Made by a program: the position numbers and the translations under genes. From Bacteroidota bacterium (GTDB taxonomy: Bacteria > Bacteroidota > Bacteroidia > Cytophagales > Cytophagaceae): DNA of 64,000 nucleotides. Position 1 is the first letter of the stretch; every line of letters starts with the position of its first letter. The notes below the pieces were generated by a model. That model did no database searches and was not told the origin of the DNA. It saw only the letters and a list, made by a program, of their open reading frames with translations. This document shows, in pieces, positions 33,980 to 41,857 of this stretch. Location of the stretch: assembly GCA_023458555.1 (NCBI GenBank), contig JAEWYS010000005.1, positions 124,001 to 188,000 on the forward strand. The letters run 5' to 3'.

Positions 33980-35323
33980 TTATTCACTGATTTCCTTTAC
34001 CCGTAGAGATGTGCCCGCGATCTCTACAACTTCAACAGCAGTTCCTTTTTCAATAAACTCTCCCCGGGTACAGGCGTCGTAAATGATGTCATTGATCATG
34101 ACTTTTCCGCTGGGACGAAGAACAGACCAGGCTGTTCCCCGCTGATGCAGCAAGGTTTCCTGATAAAAATTGGAAGTCCATCCTGCCTTTGAATGCATGG
34201 TATCTTCAAGCATAACCCGTTTGAATGCCCGGCTCTCCACAAATCTGGCACCGCCTGCGAATACAAGAATCAGGGAACCGCCAATGCCGGCAAAAAGGAT
34301 GGCAACTGCTTCTATAACGGCATGTGCGGGTACAAAGGTAAAATCAAAAGCATTGTTGTTTAGTAATACTAATACAATACCAGCGCACAGAAGGATGAGG
34401 CCCGCTATACCCGCAATGCCAAAGCCGGGAATTACCAGCAGCTCGAGCAATATGAGTATGATACCGGCAATAAAAATCAGAATTTCCCAATATTCGGCCA
34501 GTCCGTTGAGATAGTTGGGCAGGAAATAAAGGATGGCTGCTATGACTGATGCGAGTAGTGCAAAGCCTACTCCGGGAGTCTGGAGCTCGAAATACAATCC
34601 TCCCAGAATAATCAGAAGCAGAATGCTTTGCAGGTAAGGATTCAGGAATATATTGATGATTCTTTCTGTTTGGGAAAGCTCAAAGTGATGAAGTGTATAA
34701 TGGGTAATCCCCAGCTGCTTTGTCAGAAGACTGTCAATTGAGTTTACCTTGCCTTCGCAGAATCCGTTTCTGATCGCTTCTCCCGTAGTAAAAGAAATAA
34801 CATTGCCTACCGCTATACTGTCCTTGCCTACCGGTTGTCCGACCATACCGGCAGCAATATCGGGATTTCGGCCTTTTTCTTCGGCAGTGGCGCGCATTTT
34901 GGCGCGCATATACGCCTGATATTTGTCAGGTGCAGGCTTGCCATCTGCAAAAACGACTGTAGCAGCTCCTATATTGGCACCGGGAGCCATGTATATACTG
35001 TCGGTAGCCAGAGCGATCAGCGCACCGGCAGAAGCAGCATTGTTGTTTATATAGACATAAACAGGCACGGGAGAGGCCAGAATCCGGTTGCGTATTTTGT
35101 CTGCATCATCCAGTGTACCGCCATAGGTATCCATATCGATCAATACCATATCGGTTTTCTGCCTGATGGCCTCATCAAATGCGAGATCCGCATAGCGGCT
35201 CATTCTGGGATCAATTTCGCTTCTGATTTGAAATACGAAAACAGTATTTTTCTCCTGAGCATGACTAAGTGAGCAGATCAGAAAAAAGCAAAGAGGCAGA
35301 AGAAAACGGATTATTACAGTCAT
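33980..35323 (-). CDS. NfeD-family membrane-bound serine protease (ClpP class)
   Basis: A 447-residue protein with a signal peptide (…SLSHA-QEK), a ClpP-like protease domain and about four or five membrane helices, ending in an OB-fold NfeD tail (GKVMINDIIYDACTRGEFIEKGTAVEVVEIAGTSLRVKEI). The domain shows DMDTYGGTLDDADKIRN and YINNNAASAGALIALATDSIYM, where the Ser of ASAGA is the nucleophile, with a Lys downstream (YMRAKMRATAEEKGR) as base. Members such as 1510-N cleave stomatin-like proteins; no stomatin gene is adjacent here. Co-directional with kdsB. Confidence 0.9.
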   Translation of the reverse strand: MTVIIRFLLPLCFFLICSLSHAQEKNTVFVFQIRSEIDPRMSRYADLAFDEAIRQKTDMVLIDMDTYGGTLDDADKIRNRILASPVPVYVYINNNAASAGALIALATDSIYMAPGANIGAATVVFADGKPAPDKYQAYMRAKMRATAEEKGRNPDIAAGMVGQPVGKDSIAVGNVISFTTGEAIRNGFCEGKVNSIDSLLTKQLGITHYTLHHFELSQTERIINIFLNPYLQSILLLIILGGLYFELQTPGVGFALLASVIAAILYFLPNYLNGLAEYWEILIFIAGIILILLELLVIPGFGIAGIAGLILLCAGIVLVLLNNNAFDFTFVPAHAVIEAVAILFAGIGGSLILVFAGGARFVESRAFKRVMLEDTMHSKAGWTSNFYQETLLHQRGTAWSVLRPSGKVMINDIIYDACTRGEFIEKGTAVEVVEIAGTSLRVKEISE

Positions 35324-35381
35324 TTTGAACAGATGTATAAGAAGTCTGAAATTTACTAAAATAATACTTATGGCTTTTGAT

Positions 35382-35389
35382 TAACTTTG
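35382..35389 (+). promoter_or_regulatory. Minus-7 box upstream of the DUF4905 gene
   Basis: TAACTTTG matches TAnnTTTG, 23 bases before the TTG start at 35413. No minus-33 TTG at 19 bases. Confidence 0.4.
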
Positions 35390-35412
35390 AATAAAGTTAG
35401 GAGATAAGATAG

Positions 35413-36201
35413 TTGGAAAAATTGCCTGTTCAGTCGATTGTAATGGATGATATGGTCTGGAAAGTTCATTTTACGGATCTGTATATGCTTGTAGAAACCA
35501 GAGATGGTATAAAAAAACATTTCGATCTGCTGTGTATCGATACCCGTACAATGAAGGTAATATGGAAGACAGAAACAGCTATATTGAGCTGGTGGGAGAC
35601 CATTGTTGCAGTTACTGGCAGGTATATTGTTTTAAGTCTTTATCAGGACCCTGCTTTTCCCTGTACCGGTGGTCTGAAAGTGATGGATTTGAGCAACGGG
35701 AGTTTTTTATGGAAAAACAACTGCTATAATCTGGCTGAAGTAAAAAGCGATGATGTAATCCGGGTTGTAGATACAGAAAATGATCAGCGGGAAACTATGG
35801 AAATAAAGCTTGAAACCGGCGGAGTTTTGACAGGTTTTTCGGAAGGTGAAGAAGGCAACGGGGCTAAAACAGAAGGGAAGATAACTCCTTCATTTTATCC
35901 GGAAGGGCATGAGTATTTTGCGCAGGTAGCCTCTTTTTTAAGCCTGAAAGGCTATCACCCGGTCAAAGCTATCGAATATGCAGAAATCGATGATAAAGTT
36001 GTTATTGGATTTTATGAAGATACAGAGGGCGGTCTTCGGTTTACATTGCTGGTAATTAACGCAAAAGGAGAAGTGTTTTGGGAAGAAACCGGGACAAATC
36101 AACGTGACGGTATAGGTTTTGGCACGTATTTTCTTTTAAAAGAATGGATTGTTTTTGTCAGGGATAAAAAAGAAATAGTAATTTTGAGTCTGAGTATTTG
36201 A
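35413..36201 (+). CDS. DUF4905-type protein
   Basis: A 262-residue cytoplasmic protein with no signal peptide, beta-rich. VWKVHFTDLYMLVETRDGIKKHFDLLCIDTRTMKVIWKTE, WWETIVAVTGRYIVLSLYQDPAFPCTGGLKVMDL and VFWEETG resemble the Bacteroidota DUF4905 family, which has half-propeller-like WD-type strands; this is from memory of the pattern. The function is unknown. The start is the TTG at 35413; an ATG at 35443 is the alternative and would remove ten residues. It is the first gene of a tight set with LysM and TIGR02757 genes. Confidence 0.65.
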   Translation: MEKLPVQSIVMDDMVWKVHFTDLYMLVETRDGIKKHFDLLCIDTRTMKVIWKTETAILSWWETIVAVTGRYIVLSLYQDPAFPCTGGLKVMDLSNGSFLWKNNCYNLAEVKSDDVIRVVDTENDQRETMEIKLETGGVLTGFSEGEEGNGAKTEGKITPSFYPEGHEYFAQVASFLSLKGYHPVKAIEYAEIDDKVVIGFYEDTEGGLRFTLLVINAKGEVFWEETGTNQRDGIGFGTYFLLKEWIVFVRDKKEIVILSLSI

Positions 36202-36205
36202 ATCT

Positions 36206-37126
36206 ATGGTTATGAAAAAAGCATTAATATTTCTGTCACTGCTATGTGCGTTTGTTTCATCTCAGGCTTCAGTACTGGATTCTGTCGGAGTTGAAAAGAA
36301 AGGCGATACCTATTTTATACAGCATAAGATGGAGGCAAAAGAAACGCTGTATGCTTTGTCACGGAGATACAACGCTACGGTAGACGAAATAAAAAAAGCA
36401 AACCCTGGAGTCAACATTAATGATATCGGTATAGGGCAGATTATTCTGGTACCTGCCAAAAACTATAAGCCCGCTGCTGCTGCATCTTCTTCTGCACCTG
36501 TATCTGGGAAAAAAATCCATAAGGTAGAACCGAAGGAAACTCTGTTTGCCCTGTCTCAGAAATATGGTGTTACTGTCGATGAGCTTAAGAAGGCAAATCC
36601 GGCATTGAATGAAAAAGGACTGCAGGTAGGAATGGAGCTTGTGATACCCGGAAAAAGCGCGCCTTCGGCAGTAGCTGCGACTGAAACCCGGAAGCCTGAA
36701 CCGACACCGGCTGCAAAACCTGCACAAAACACGAGTACCGGCACAGCTCCTGCTGCGGCACCTAAGCCAGTGACAGCTGCTGCCGGGAAGCCGAAACCAG
36801 AGCCTGCTCCAGCCAGACTTACACCAACAGACCTGCCTTCTAAAAATAATAAGATTGAGAAGGTAAATGAAAACGGCCTGGCAGAAACTGCTCCTGCACG
36901 TCAGGATGCTCCCGACTTCTTTGCCTATCACAAAACTGCTCCGGTGGGTACGATTATTCATGTTGTGAATGATCAGAATAATCAGAATGCCTATGTCCGG
37001 GTAATTGGACCGTTGAAAGATCCTTCTTCCGAAACTGCCATCATTCAGCTTTCGCCGAAAGCGATGGAGCGAATCAAAGCCGGAGATGCTAAAGCCAAAG
37101 TCAGCCTTTCTTATTTTATGCCTTGA
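36206..37126 (+). CDS. Secreted LysM protein with RlpA-like C-terminal domain
   Basis: A 306-residue exported protein with a signal peptide (…FVSSQA-SVLDS). Two LysM modules follow: HKMEAKETLYALSRRYNATVDEIKKANPGV and HKVEPKETLFALSQKYGVTVDELKKANPAL, each ending with a G-x-x-[LI]-x-[VI]-P. A Pro/Ala-rich linker (about residues 153-210) leads to a C-terminal domain (FFAYHKTAPVGTIIHVVNDQNNQNAYVRVIGPL...IQLSPKAMERI) of double-psi beta-barrel (RlpA) type. It should bind peptidoglycan; glycan cleavage is possible but not shown. The next gene starts inside its stop codon (TTGA). Confidence 0.88.
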   Translation: MVMKKALIFLSLLCAFVSSQASVLDSVGVEKKGDTYFIQHKMEAKETLYALSRRYNATVDEIKKANPGVNINDIGIGQIILVPAKNYKPAAAASSSAPVSGKKIHKVEPKETLFALSQKYGVTVDELKKANPALNEKGLQVGMELVIPGKSAPSAVAATETRKPEPTPAAKPAQNTSTGTAPAAAPKPVTAAAGKPKPEPAPARLTPTDLPSKNNKIEKVNENGLAETAPARQDAPDFFAYHKTAPVGTIIHVVNDQNNQNAYVRVIGPLKDPSSETAIIQLSPKAMERIKAGDAKAKVSLSYFMP

Positions 37127-37911
37127 ATACACTGCAATTAAAAGACTTTCTTGACGAAAAAGTCGCCGTCTATAATCAGCCGGGTTTTATTGAAAATGAT
37201 CCGATATCGATTCCGCATCTTTTTTCTGTAAAGCAGGATATCGAAATTATGGGATTCTGGGCTTCTATCCTTGCCTGGGGGCAGCGGGCAACTATAATAA
37301 ATAAATGCAGGGAGCTGGTCCGGCGTATGGACGGAGCTCCATATGATTTTATCCGCAATCATACGGATAGAGACCTGACACGTTTTGCAGGTTTTTGCCA
37401 CCGGACGTTTAATGATACAGACACGCTCTACTTTATTGCTTTTTTTCACGATTACTATTCCCGGCACGAATCGCTGGAGACTGCTTTTAGCCAGTTTCTG
37501 ACTGAAGATTCTCCGGATATCGGACCAGCGCTTGTTGGCTTTCAGAGACTGTTTTTCAGCTTGCCAGATTTTCCGGCGCGTACGATGAAGCATGTTTCGA
37601 CACCCTTGCGGGGGTCTACCTGCAAAAGGCTGAATATGTTTCTTCGCTGGATGGTCCGCAACGATAATAAAGGAGTAGATTTTGGTATCTGGAATCAGAT
37701 ACGTATGTCGCAGCTGATTTGCCCGTGTGATGTCCATGTAGACCGGGTAGCCAGGCGCTTCGGACTTATTCAGCGGAAGCAGACAGACTGGCAGACAGCT
37801 ATGGAGCTAACAGAAAATCTTCGCCAGTTTGATGGTAATGATCCGGTTAAATATGATTTTGCGCTTTTTGGTATCGGAGTAGAAGAAACGCGTATGCGCC
37901 TGACCCGTTGA
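37123..37911 (+). CDS. TIGR02757 (DUF2400) family protein
   Basis: A 262-residue cytoplasmic protein. LFSVKQDIEIMGFWASILAWGQRATIINKCRELVRRMDGAPYDFI, then KRLNMFLRWMVRNDNKGVDFGIWNQI and LICPCDVHVDRVARRFGLI are the TIGR02757 features. The family has a helix-hairpin-helix-like build and is thought to be related to HhH-type nucleic-acid-binding proteins, without a tested activity. The start is the TTG at 37123, which overlaps the LysM stop. Convergent with the DUF3820 gene. Confidence 0.9.
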   Translation: MNTLQLKDFLDEKVAVYNQPGFIENDPISIPHLFSVKQDIEIMGFWASILAWGQRATIINKCRELVRRMDGAPYDFIRNHTDRDLTRFAGFCHRTFNDTDTLYFIAFFHDYYSRHESLETAFSQFLTEDSPDIGPALVGFQRLFFSLPDFPARTMKHVSTPLRGSTCKRLNMFLRWMVRNDNKGVDFGIWNQIRMSQLICPCDVHVDRVARRFGLIQRKQTDWQTAMELTENLRQFDGNDPVKYDFALFGIGVEETRMRLTR

Positions 37912-37923
37912 TCTTTGTCTTCG

Positions 37924-37969
37924 CCTCAGACAAGCAGGATGCTGTGGTTTTCGACGTCCGAGGATTTTT
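37924..37969. terminator. Imperfect hairpin between convergent genes
   Basis: CCTCAGAC (37924-37931) and GTCCGAGG (37956-37963) pair in seven of eight places around a 24-base loop and are followed by five T. It sits between the convergent TIGR02757 and DUF3820 genes. Weak, but the only terminator-like structure there. Confidence 0.4.
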
Positions 37970-38204
37970 AAGCTTCAAACTTCTTCCTTAATGGTTGCAG
38001 CAATTCCATTAGCCCGTTAATCTTTATTTCATATACCAGAGCCAGCTCCTGTCCGAGCGTTCCCTCAGGCCATCCTTTTTTGGCCATCCATTCAAGATAG
38101 GGAACAGGAATATCCAGCAGTTTTACTCCCTGATATTTTCCAAAAGGCATAGTTCTTGAAAGTATCCGCTGCAGGACCTGGCTGTTGAGGTTGAGTTCTT
38201 CCAT
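37968..38204 (-). CDS. DUF3820 family protein
   Basis: A 78-residue protein from the ATG at 38204 (an upstream ATG at 38258 would add a doubtful 18-residue start). MPFGKYQGVKLLDIPVPYLEWMAKKGWPEGTLGQELALVYEIKINGL is the DUF3820 pattern (M-P-F-G-[KR]-[YF]-x-G...P-x-x-Y-[LI]-x-W...G-x-L-G-x-x-[LM]). The family is often linked to DNA exonuclease-type contexts but its role is unproven. It points towards the TIGR02757 gene. Confidence 0.85.
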   Translation of the reverse strand: MEELNLNSQVLQRILSRTMPFGKYQGVKLLDIPVPYLEWMAKKGWPEGTLGQELALVYEIKINGLMELLQPLRKKFEA

Positions 38205-38379
38205 TATTGATACTCGGGATGATATAAATGAGGCTGAATATATAAAATTTATTGACAAATAACCGGAGATAATATAGTCTTTTGTACTGTTGGTATAGAA
38301 GTCAGGCAGAAAAAAATAAAAAATTCTCAGATCCTTCTGCTTCTCCTTATATTTAAAGCTTATTCGGTCATTGTTGCCG

Positions 38380-41202
38380 ATGATAAAATTTGGTTTGAGA
38401 AACTATTGTTTTAATATGGTGATATATCTGAGAAGTTTTTTCTGCTTTTTGACAGGGTTTGCCGGAATCCTGTTTTTTTCATCGAATATATATGCGCAGG
38501 GGGTGACGTTTCAAGGCACGCTTCGGGACAGCCTGGATCAGACAGAGATACCTATGGCGTATTTGTCGCTCAGCGTACAGGCAGACCAGACTCTTCGCTA
38601 TGCTGTGTATGCTGATACGGCCGGTAATTTTTATTTCCCTAATGTTATCCCGGATAATTACCTGCTGTATATAAATGCGTTTGGATACAGGGAAAAGTAT
38701 ATTCCACTACGTATTGAGAGCCCAGTCAGTGATTTTCCCATTATGATCTCTCCGGATATTCAAAGTCTGGAAGGTATAGTGATCAAGGGACGAATCCCGC
38801 CTGTGGAGAATAAGGGAGATACAACGGTTTATAATGCATCGGCTTTTAAAACCCTGCCGGATGCAGATGCTGAGGCATTAGTGAAAAAACTGCCTGGAGT
38901 AACGGTCAGAAACGGTGAAGTTACCGCCCAGGGCGAAAAAGTAACTGAAATATATGTAGACGGGAAACCTTTTTTCGGCCAGGATCCTAATACGGCTTTG
39001 AAATCCCTGCCTGCGGATATTATTGATAAAGTGGAAATTCTTGACAGAGGGAGTGATCAGGCTTTATTTACGGGTTTTGATGATGGAGACCGGATTAAGG
39101 CAATTAACATTGTAACAAAAAAAGATCGTCGTAACGGCGCTTTTGGCCGCGGGTATCTGGGGTATGGAAGCGATGAGCGATATAATGCAGGCGCTACGCT
39201 CAACCTGTTTAATGGTAACCGGCGCATCACACTGCTGGGTATTTCCAATAATATTAATCAGCAGAATTTCTCCAGTGATGATCTGGCCGGACTTGTGAGC
39301 GGAGATCGTATGGCAGGAGGACCGGGCAGGTTCCGCCGCGGTGGTGGAGGTGACGACTTCCTTGTCAGCCAGCAGAACGGGATTACCCGAACCAATGCAT
39401 TGGGGCTAAATTTTTCAGATTCAATAGGACGAAAAGTGAGCTTTTCGGGAAGCTATTTTTATGACCGGGCTAATAATACCAATACGCAGTATGTAAACCG
39501 AAACTATTTTATGTCCGGAGACTCATCGCAGATATACCGGCAATCAGGTGATGAGAGTAGTATTGCACAGAATCACCGGCTGAATATGCGAATTGATTAT
39601 AAGATTGACTCTGCCAATTCGATCCTGTTGACTCCAAGGCTTACAGTTAACCATCAGGATGCCGGGAGTACGCTTTTTTCAGAAAGTATTTTTTCTCCGG
39701 GGAGCATATACTCATCAAGTAATAACGAATATGCCCAGCAGTCGCAGTCTGTTGATTTTCGTAACAATGCCTTATATCGGCATTCTTTCAGGAAAAAGGG
39801 GCGCACACTGAGTGTTGGTCTGGAAACTGCTTTTGCCATGCTGAATGCAGACAATTCTTTGCAGGCAATTAATTCCTATGCGTCAGATGTGCGCAACGGC
39901 TCCGATTCCCTCAATCAAAAGACGGATTTGAGCCAAAACTCCTATACGCTGGGAACAGACTTGCGATATACAGAACCTTTGGGAAAAGCAGGGCAATTGA
40001 TGTTTCGATATGAAGTAGAGTTATCGAATCGGGATTACGACAAGGAAACAGCCGATTTGCAAGGGGCAGGCTTGTATCGTCTGGATAGTACTCTGTCCGG
40101 TAACTATGCATCTCAGTACCTGACTAATGAAGGCGGAGTGGCCTACCGTCTCAATCTGAAAAAGCTTTCCGGAAGCCTTGGTATTAACTATCAGAATTCC
40201 CGGCTTACCAATCATCAGGTATTGCCAACTGAGTCTTCAATAGATCAGAGCTTCAATGCGTTGCTGCCAAATGCAATGCTTCGTTATACGGTTTCCAAGG
40301 AGAAAACCATTCGTGTATTTTACAGGGCGGGAACCAGTCTCCCGTCGGTCAACCAGTTAAACAATATTGTAAATAACAGTAATCCCCTGCTGGTGAGTCA
40401 GGGAAATCCTGACCTGAAGCAGGAATACAATCATAGAATATTTACGCGGATTGCTTTGGGTAAAAGTGAAGCCTATAAATCATTAAATATATTCGCCTTT
40501 GTTCAGAATACGCAGAATTATATTGGTAATGCAGTTCTGATGCCGACAGCCGATACTCTCTTAAGCAATGGATACCTGCTTAGAGAAGGGGCACAGCTTA
40601 CCACACCTGCCAATATGAGCGGATACTGGACCGCCCGTTCAAGTCTGACCTATAGCTTTCCTCTGGATCTTATTAAGTCCAATATTGGTCTTACTACCGG
40701 CTATACCTATTCCAGAACTCCGGGTCTGGTTAATAATGAGCGAAACTTTGTCAATAATCACGGGATCACGGAAGGTATCACGATCGGAAGTAATTTTAGC
40801 CATAATTTTGATTTTACGCTCGGATATACGGCAAGCTACAATATTGTGAATAGTGTTCTGCGTCCCGAAAGCAACCAGAATTACTTTTTTCATACCCTCG
40901 AGTTTAGGGCAGAATATGTCTTTAACAATGGCTTCCTGCTACAAAGCAATATCGGGCAGTATCTGTACCGTGGTCTGAGTACGAGCTTCAACAGGGATTT
41001 TGTGTTATGGAATGTTGGAGTAGGTAAAAAAATATTAAAAGATCAGCGCGGAGAGCTCAGGCTGAGTGTATTTGATATTCTGAACCAGAATAACAGCATT
41101 GCCCGGAATGTTACGGAAAACTATGTAGAAGATGTTGGCAATTCTATTCTGAATCGCTATTTTATGTTGACGTTTTCATATAATTTCAGACAGTTTAAGT
41201 AA
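38380..41202 (+). CDS. Outer-membrane beta-barrel receptor (TonB-receptor-like, OMP_b-brl family)
   Basis: A 940-residue outer-membrane protein. A signal peptide (MVIYLRSFFCFLTGFAGILFFSSNIYAQ, with M at 38416 an equally good start) precedes a carboxypeptidase-regulatory-like sandwich (VTFQGTLRDSLDQTEIPMAYLSLSV...GNFYFPNVIPDNYLLYINAFGY), a plug (NASAFKTLPDADAEALVKKLPGVTV, VTEIYVDGKPFFGQDP) and a long barrel ending NSILNRYFMLTFSYNFRQF. The plug has the TonB-receptor form. No TonB box or SusD partner gene is visible, so it is not a SusCD pair and the substrate is unknown. The gene is free-standing. Confidence 0.9.
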   Translation: MIKFGLRNYCFNMVIYLRSFFCFLTGFAGILFFSSNIYAQGVTFQGTLRDSLDQTEIPMAYLSLSVQADQTLRYAVYADTAGNFYFPNVIPDNYLLYINAFGYREKYIPLRIESPVSDFPIMISPDIQSLEGIVIKGRIPPVENKGDTTVYNASAFKTLPDADAEALVKKLPGVTVRNGEVTAQGEKVTEIYVDGKPFFGQDPNTALKSLPADIIDKVEILDRGSDQALFTGFDDGDRIKAINIVTKKDRRNGAFGRGYLGYGSDERYNAGATLNLFNGNRRITLLGISNNINQQNFSSDDLAGLVSGDRMAGGPGRFRRGGGGDDFLVSQQNGITRTNALGLNFSDSIGRKVSFSGSYFYDRANNTNTQYVNRNYFMSGDSSQIYRQSGDESSIAQNHRLNMRIDYKIDSANSILLTPRLTVNHQDAGSTLFSESIFSPGSIYSSSNNEYAQQSQSVDFRNNALYRHSFRKKGRTLSVGLETAFAMLNADNSLQAINSYASDVRNGSDSLNQKTDLSQNSYTLGTDLRYTEPLGKAGQLMFRYEVELSNRDYDKETADLQGAGLYRLDSTLSGNYASQYLTNEGGVAYRLNLKKLSGSLGINYQNSRLTNHQVLPTESSIDQSFNALLPNAMLRYTVSKEKTIRVFYRAGTSLPSVNQLNNIVNNSNPLLVSQGNPDLKQEYNHRIFTRIALGKSEAYKSLNIFAFVQNTQNYIGNAVLMPTADTLLSNGYLLREGAQLTTPANMSGYWTARSSLTYSFPLDLIKSNIGLTTGYTYSRTPGLVNNERNFVNNHGITEGITIGSNFSHNFDFTLGYTASYNIVNSVLRPESNQNYFFHTLEFRAEYVFNNGFLLQSNIGQYLYRGLSTSFNRDFVLWNVGVGKKILKDQRGELRLSVFDILNQNNSIARNVTENYVEDVGNSILNRYFMLTFSYNFRQFK

Positions 41203-41372
41203 TTGATTATGGGTGTATGGTTAATATTGATGTAATAATCATACAGGATCAGGTGCTTGCCCTATATATAATTTTTAGCTTCTTTTAATTGTTTAAAAGG
41301 CGGAAGTTTAAAGCATAAGATTCAAAGATCGTAGTGCCGATTTCCGGTGTCTGAGTTTTCCGAACCACCGAA

Positions 41373-41438
41373 TTCGAAGGCAAAAAGCCTGTTTCCGGCG
41401 GGCGGTAAAGCCTGTTCTCTTTTTTATATATCTGGTAT
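41373..41438 (+). repeat. Intergenic repeat copy 2
   Basis: Begins TTCGAAGGCAA (41373-41383) and ends TTTTTTATATATCTGGTAT (41420-41438), which equals 13939-13957 in 16 of 19 bases. The two copies share the order TCGAAGGCAA, then CCTGT, then a T-rich end. Confidence 0.4.
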
Positions 41439-41601
41439 GAGGAGTGTCAGCTATTCCTTACTATTGTCGGCAGTATAGATAATTGTAATAATTTTTTAAA
41501 GATGAACATTGGGTTTTTATGTATGTAGTGACTGATTTTATTATTATATAGACTATCCATGGGGTCTTTTTTTTGTGTTTAAAATGAGTAAAATATTACA
41601 T

Positions 41602-41646
41602 TGTAAAGTATCATAAAATAATATCATTATTTTATGATACTTTACA
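41602..41646. repeat. Perfect 21-bp inverted repeat with 3-base loop
   Basis: The left arm 41602-41622 starts TGTAAAGTATC; the right arm 41626-41646 ends GATACTTTACA. All 21 pairs are exact around the loop ATC. Only A+T-rich pairs inside, so it can form an RNA hairpin or a cruciform. It is 211 bases before the first gene of the giant operon and about 400 bases after the barrel gene. Confidence 0.85.
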
Positions 41647-41818
41647 GGGGAAATTAATGTGCTCTTGTATTTGCTCGTAAAAGAAGGTTTGGCAATAAAG
41701 AAGAAAAAGTGAGAGTTTTTGATCAAAATGAAAAAGAGAATATATGGCACGTGGATTGGCTTGTATGTTAAATGTATGTTTTTGTAATAAAAAAAAGTGT
41801 TTATATATTCGTCGCCTC

Positions 41819-41836
41819 AAGCAATAGGTATTGCTT
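41819..41836 (+). promoter_or_regulatory. 18-bp dyad upstream of the SprB-repeat gene (candidate operator)
   Basis: AAGCAATA GG TATTGCTT: two perfect 8-base half sites separated by two bases, 21 bases before the ATG at 41858. It sits where a promoter or operator is expected. No known regulator motif is implied. Confidence 0.5.
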
Positions 41837-41857
41837 ACGTAATTTGACAAACATATA

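Larger units (their letters stand above)
41203..41857. other. Gene-free leader region of the giant secreted operon
   Basis: 655 bases between the barrel gene and the SprB-repeat gene. It holds a degenerate repeat copy (41373-41438), a perfect 21-bp inverted repeat (41602-41646) and a short dyad (41819-41836), each listed separately. No coding sequence is apparent. The second half is strongly A+T-rich. Confidence 0.6.

Noticed and set aside
35413..36201. Treating the NfeD-type and DUF4905 genes as one divergent regulon
   Set aside because: They are divergent with under 100 bases between, but no shared operator was visible, so no joint control is claimed.
41203..41857. Insertion sequence or transposon remnant around the 21-bp inverted repeat
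   Set aside because: The arms are three bases apart rather than flanking a gene, and there is no transposase text or target duplication.
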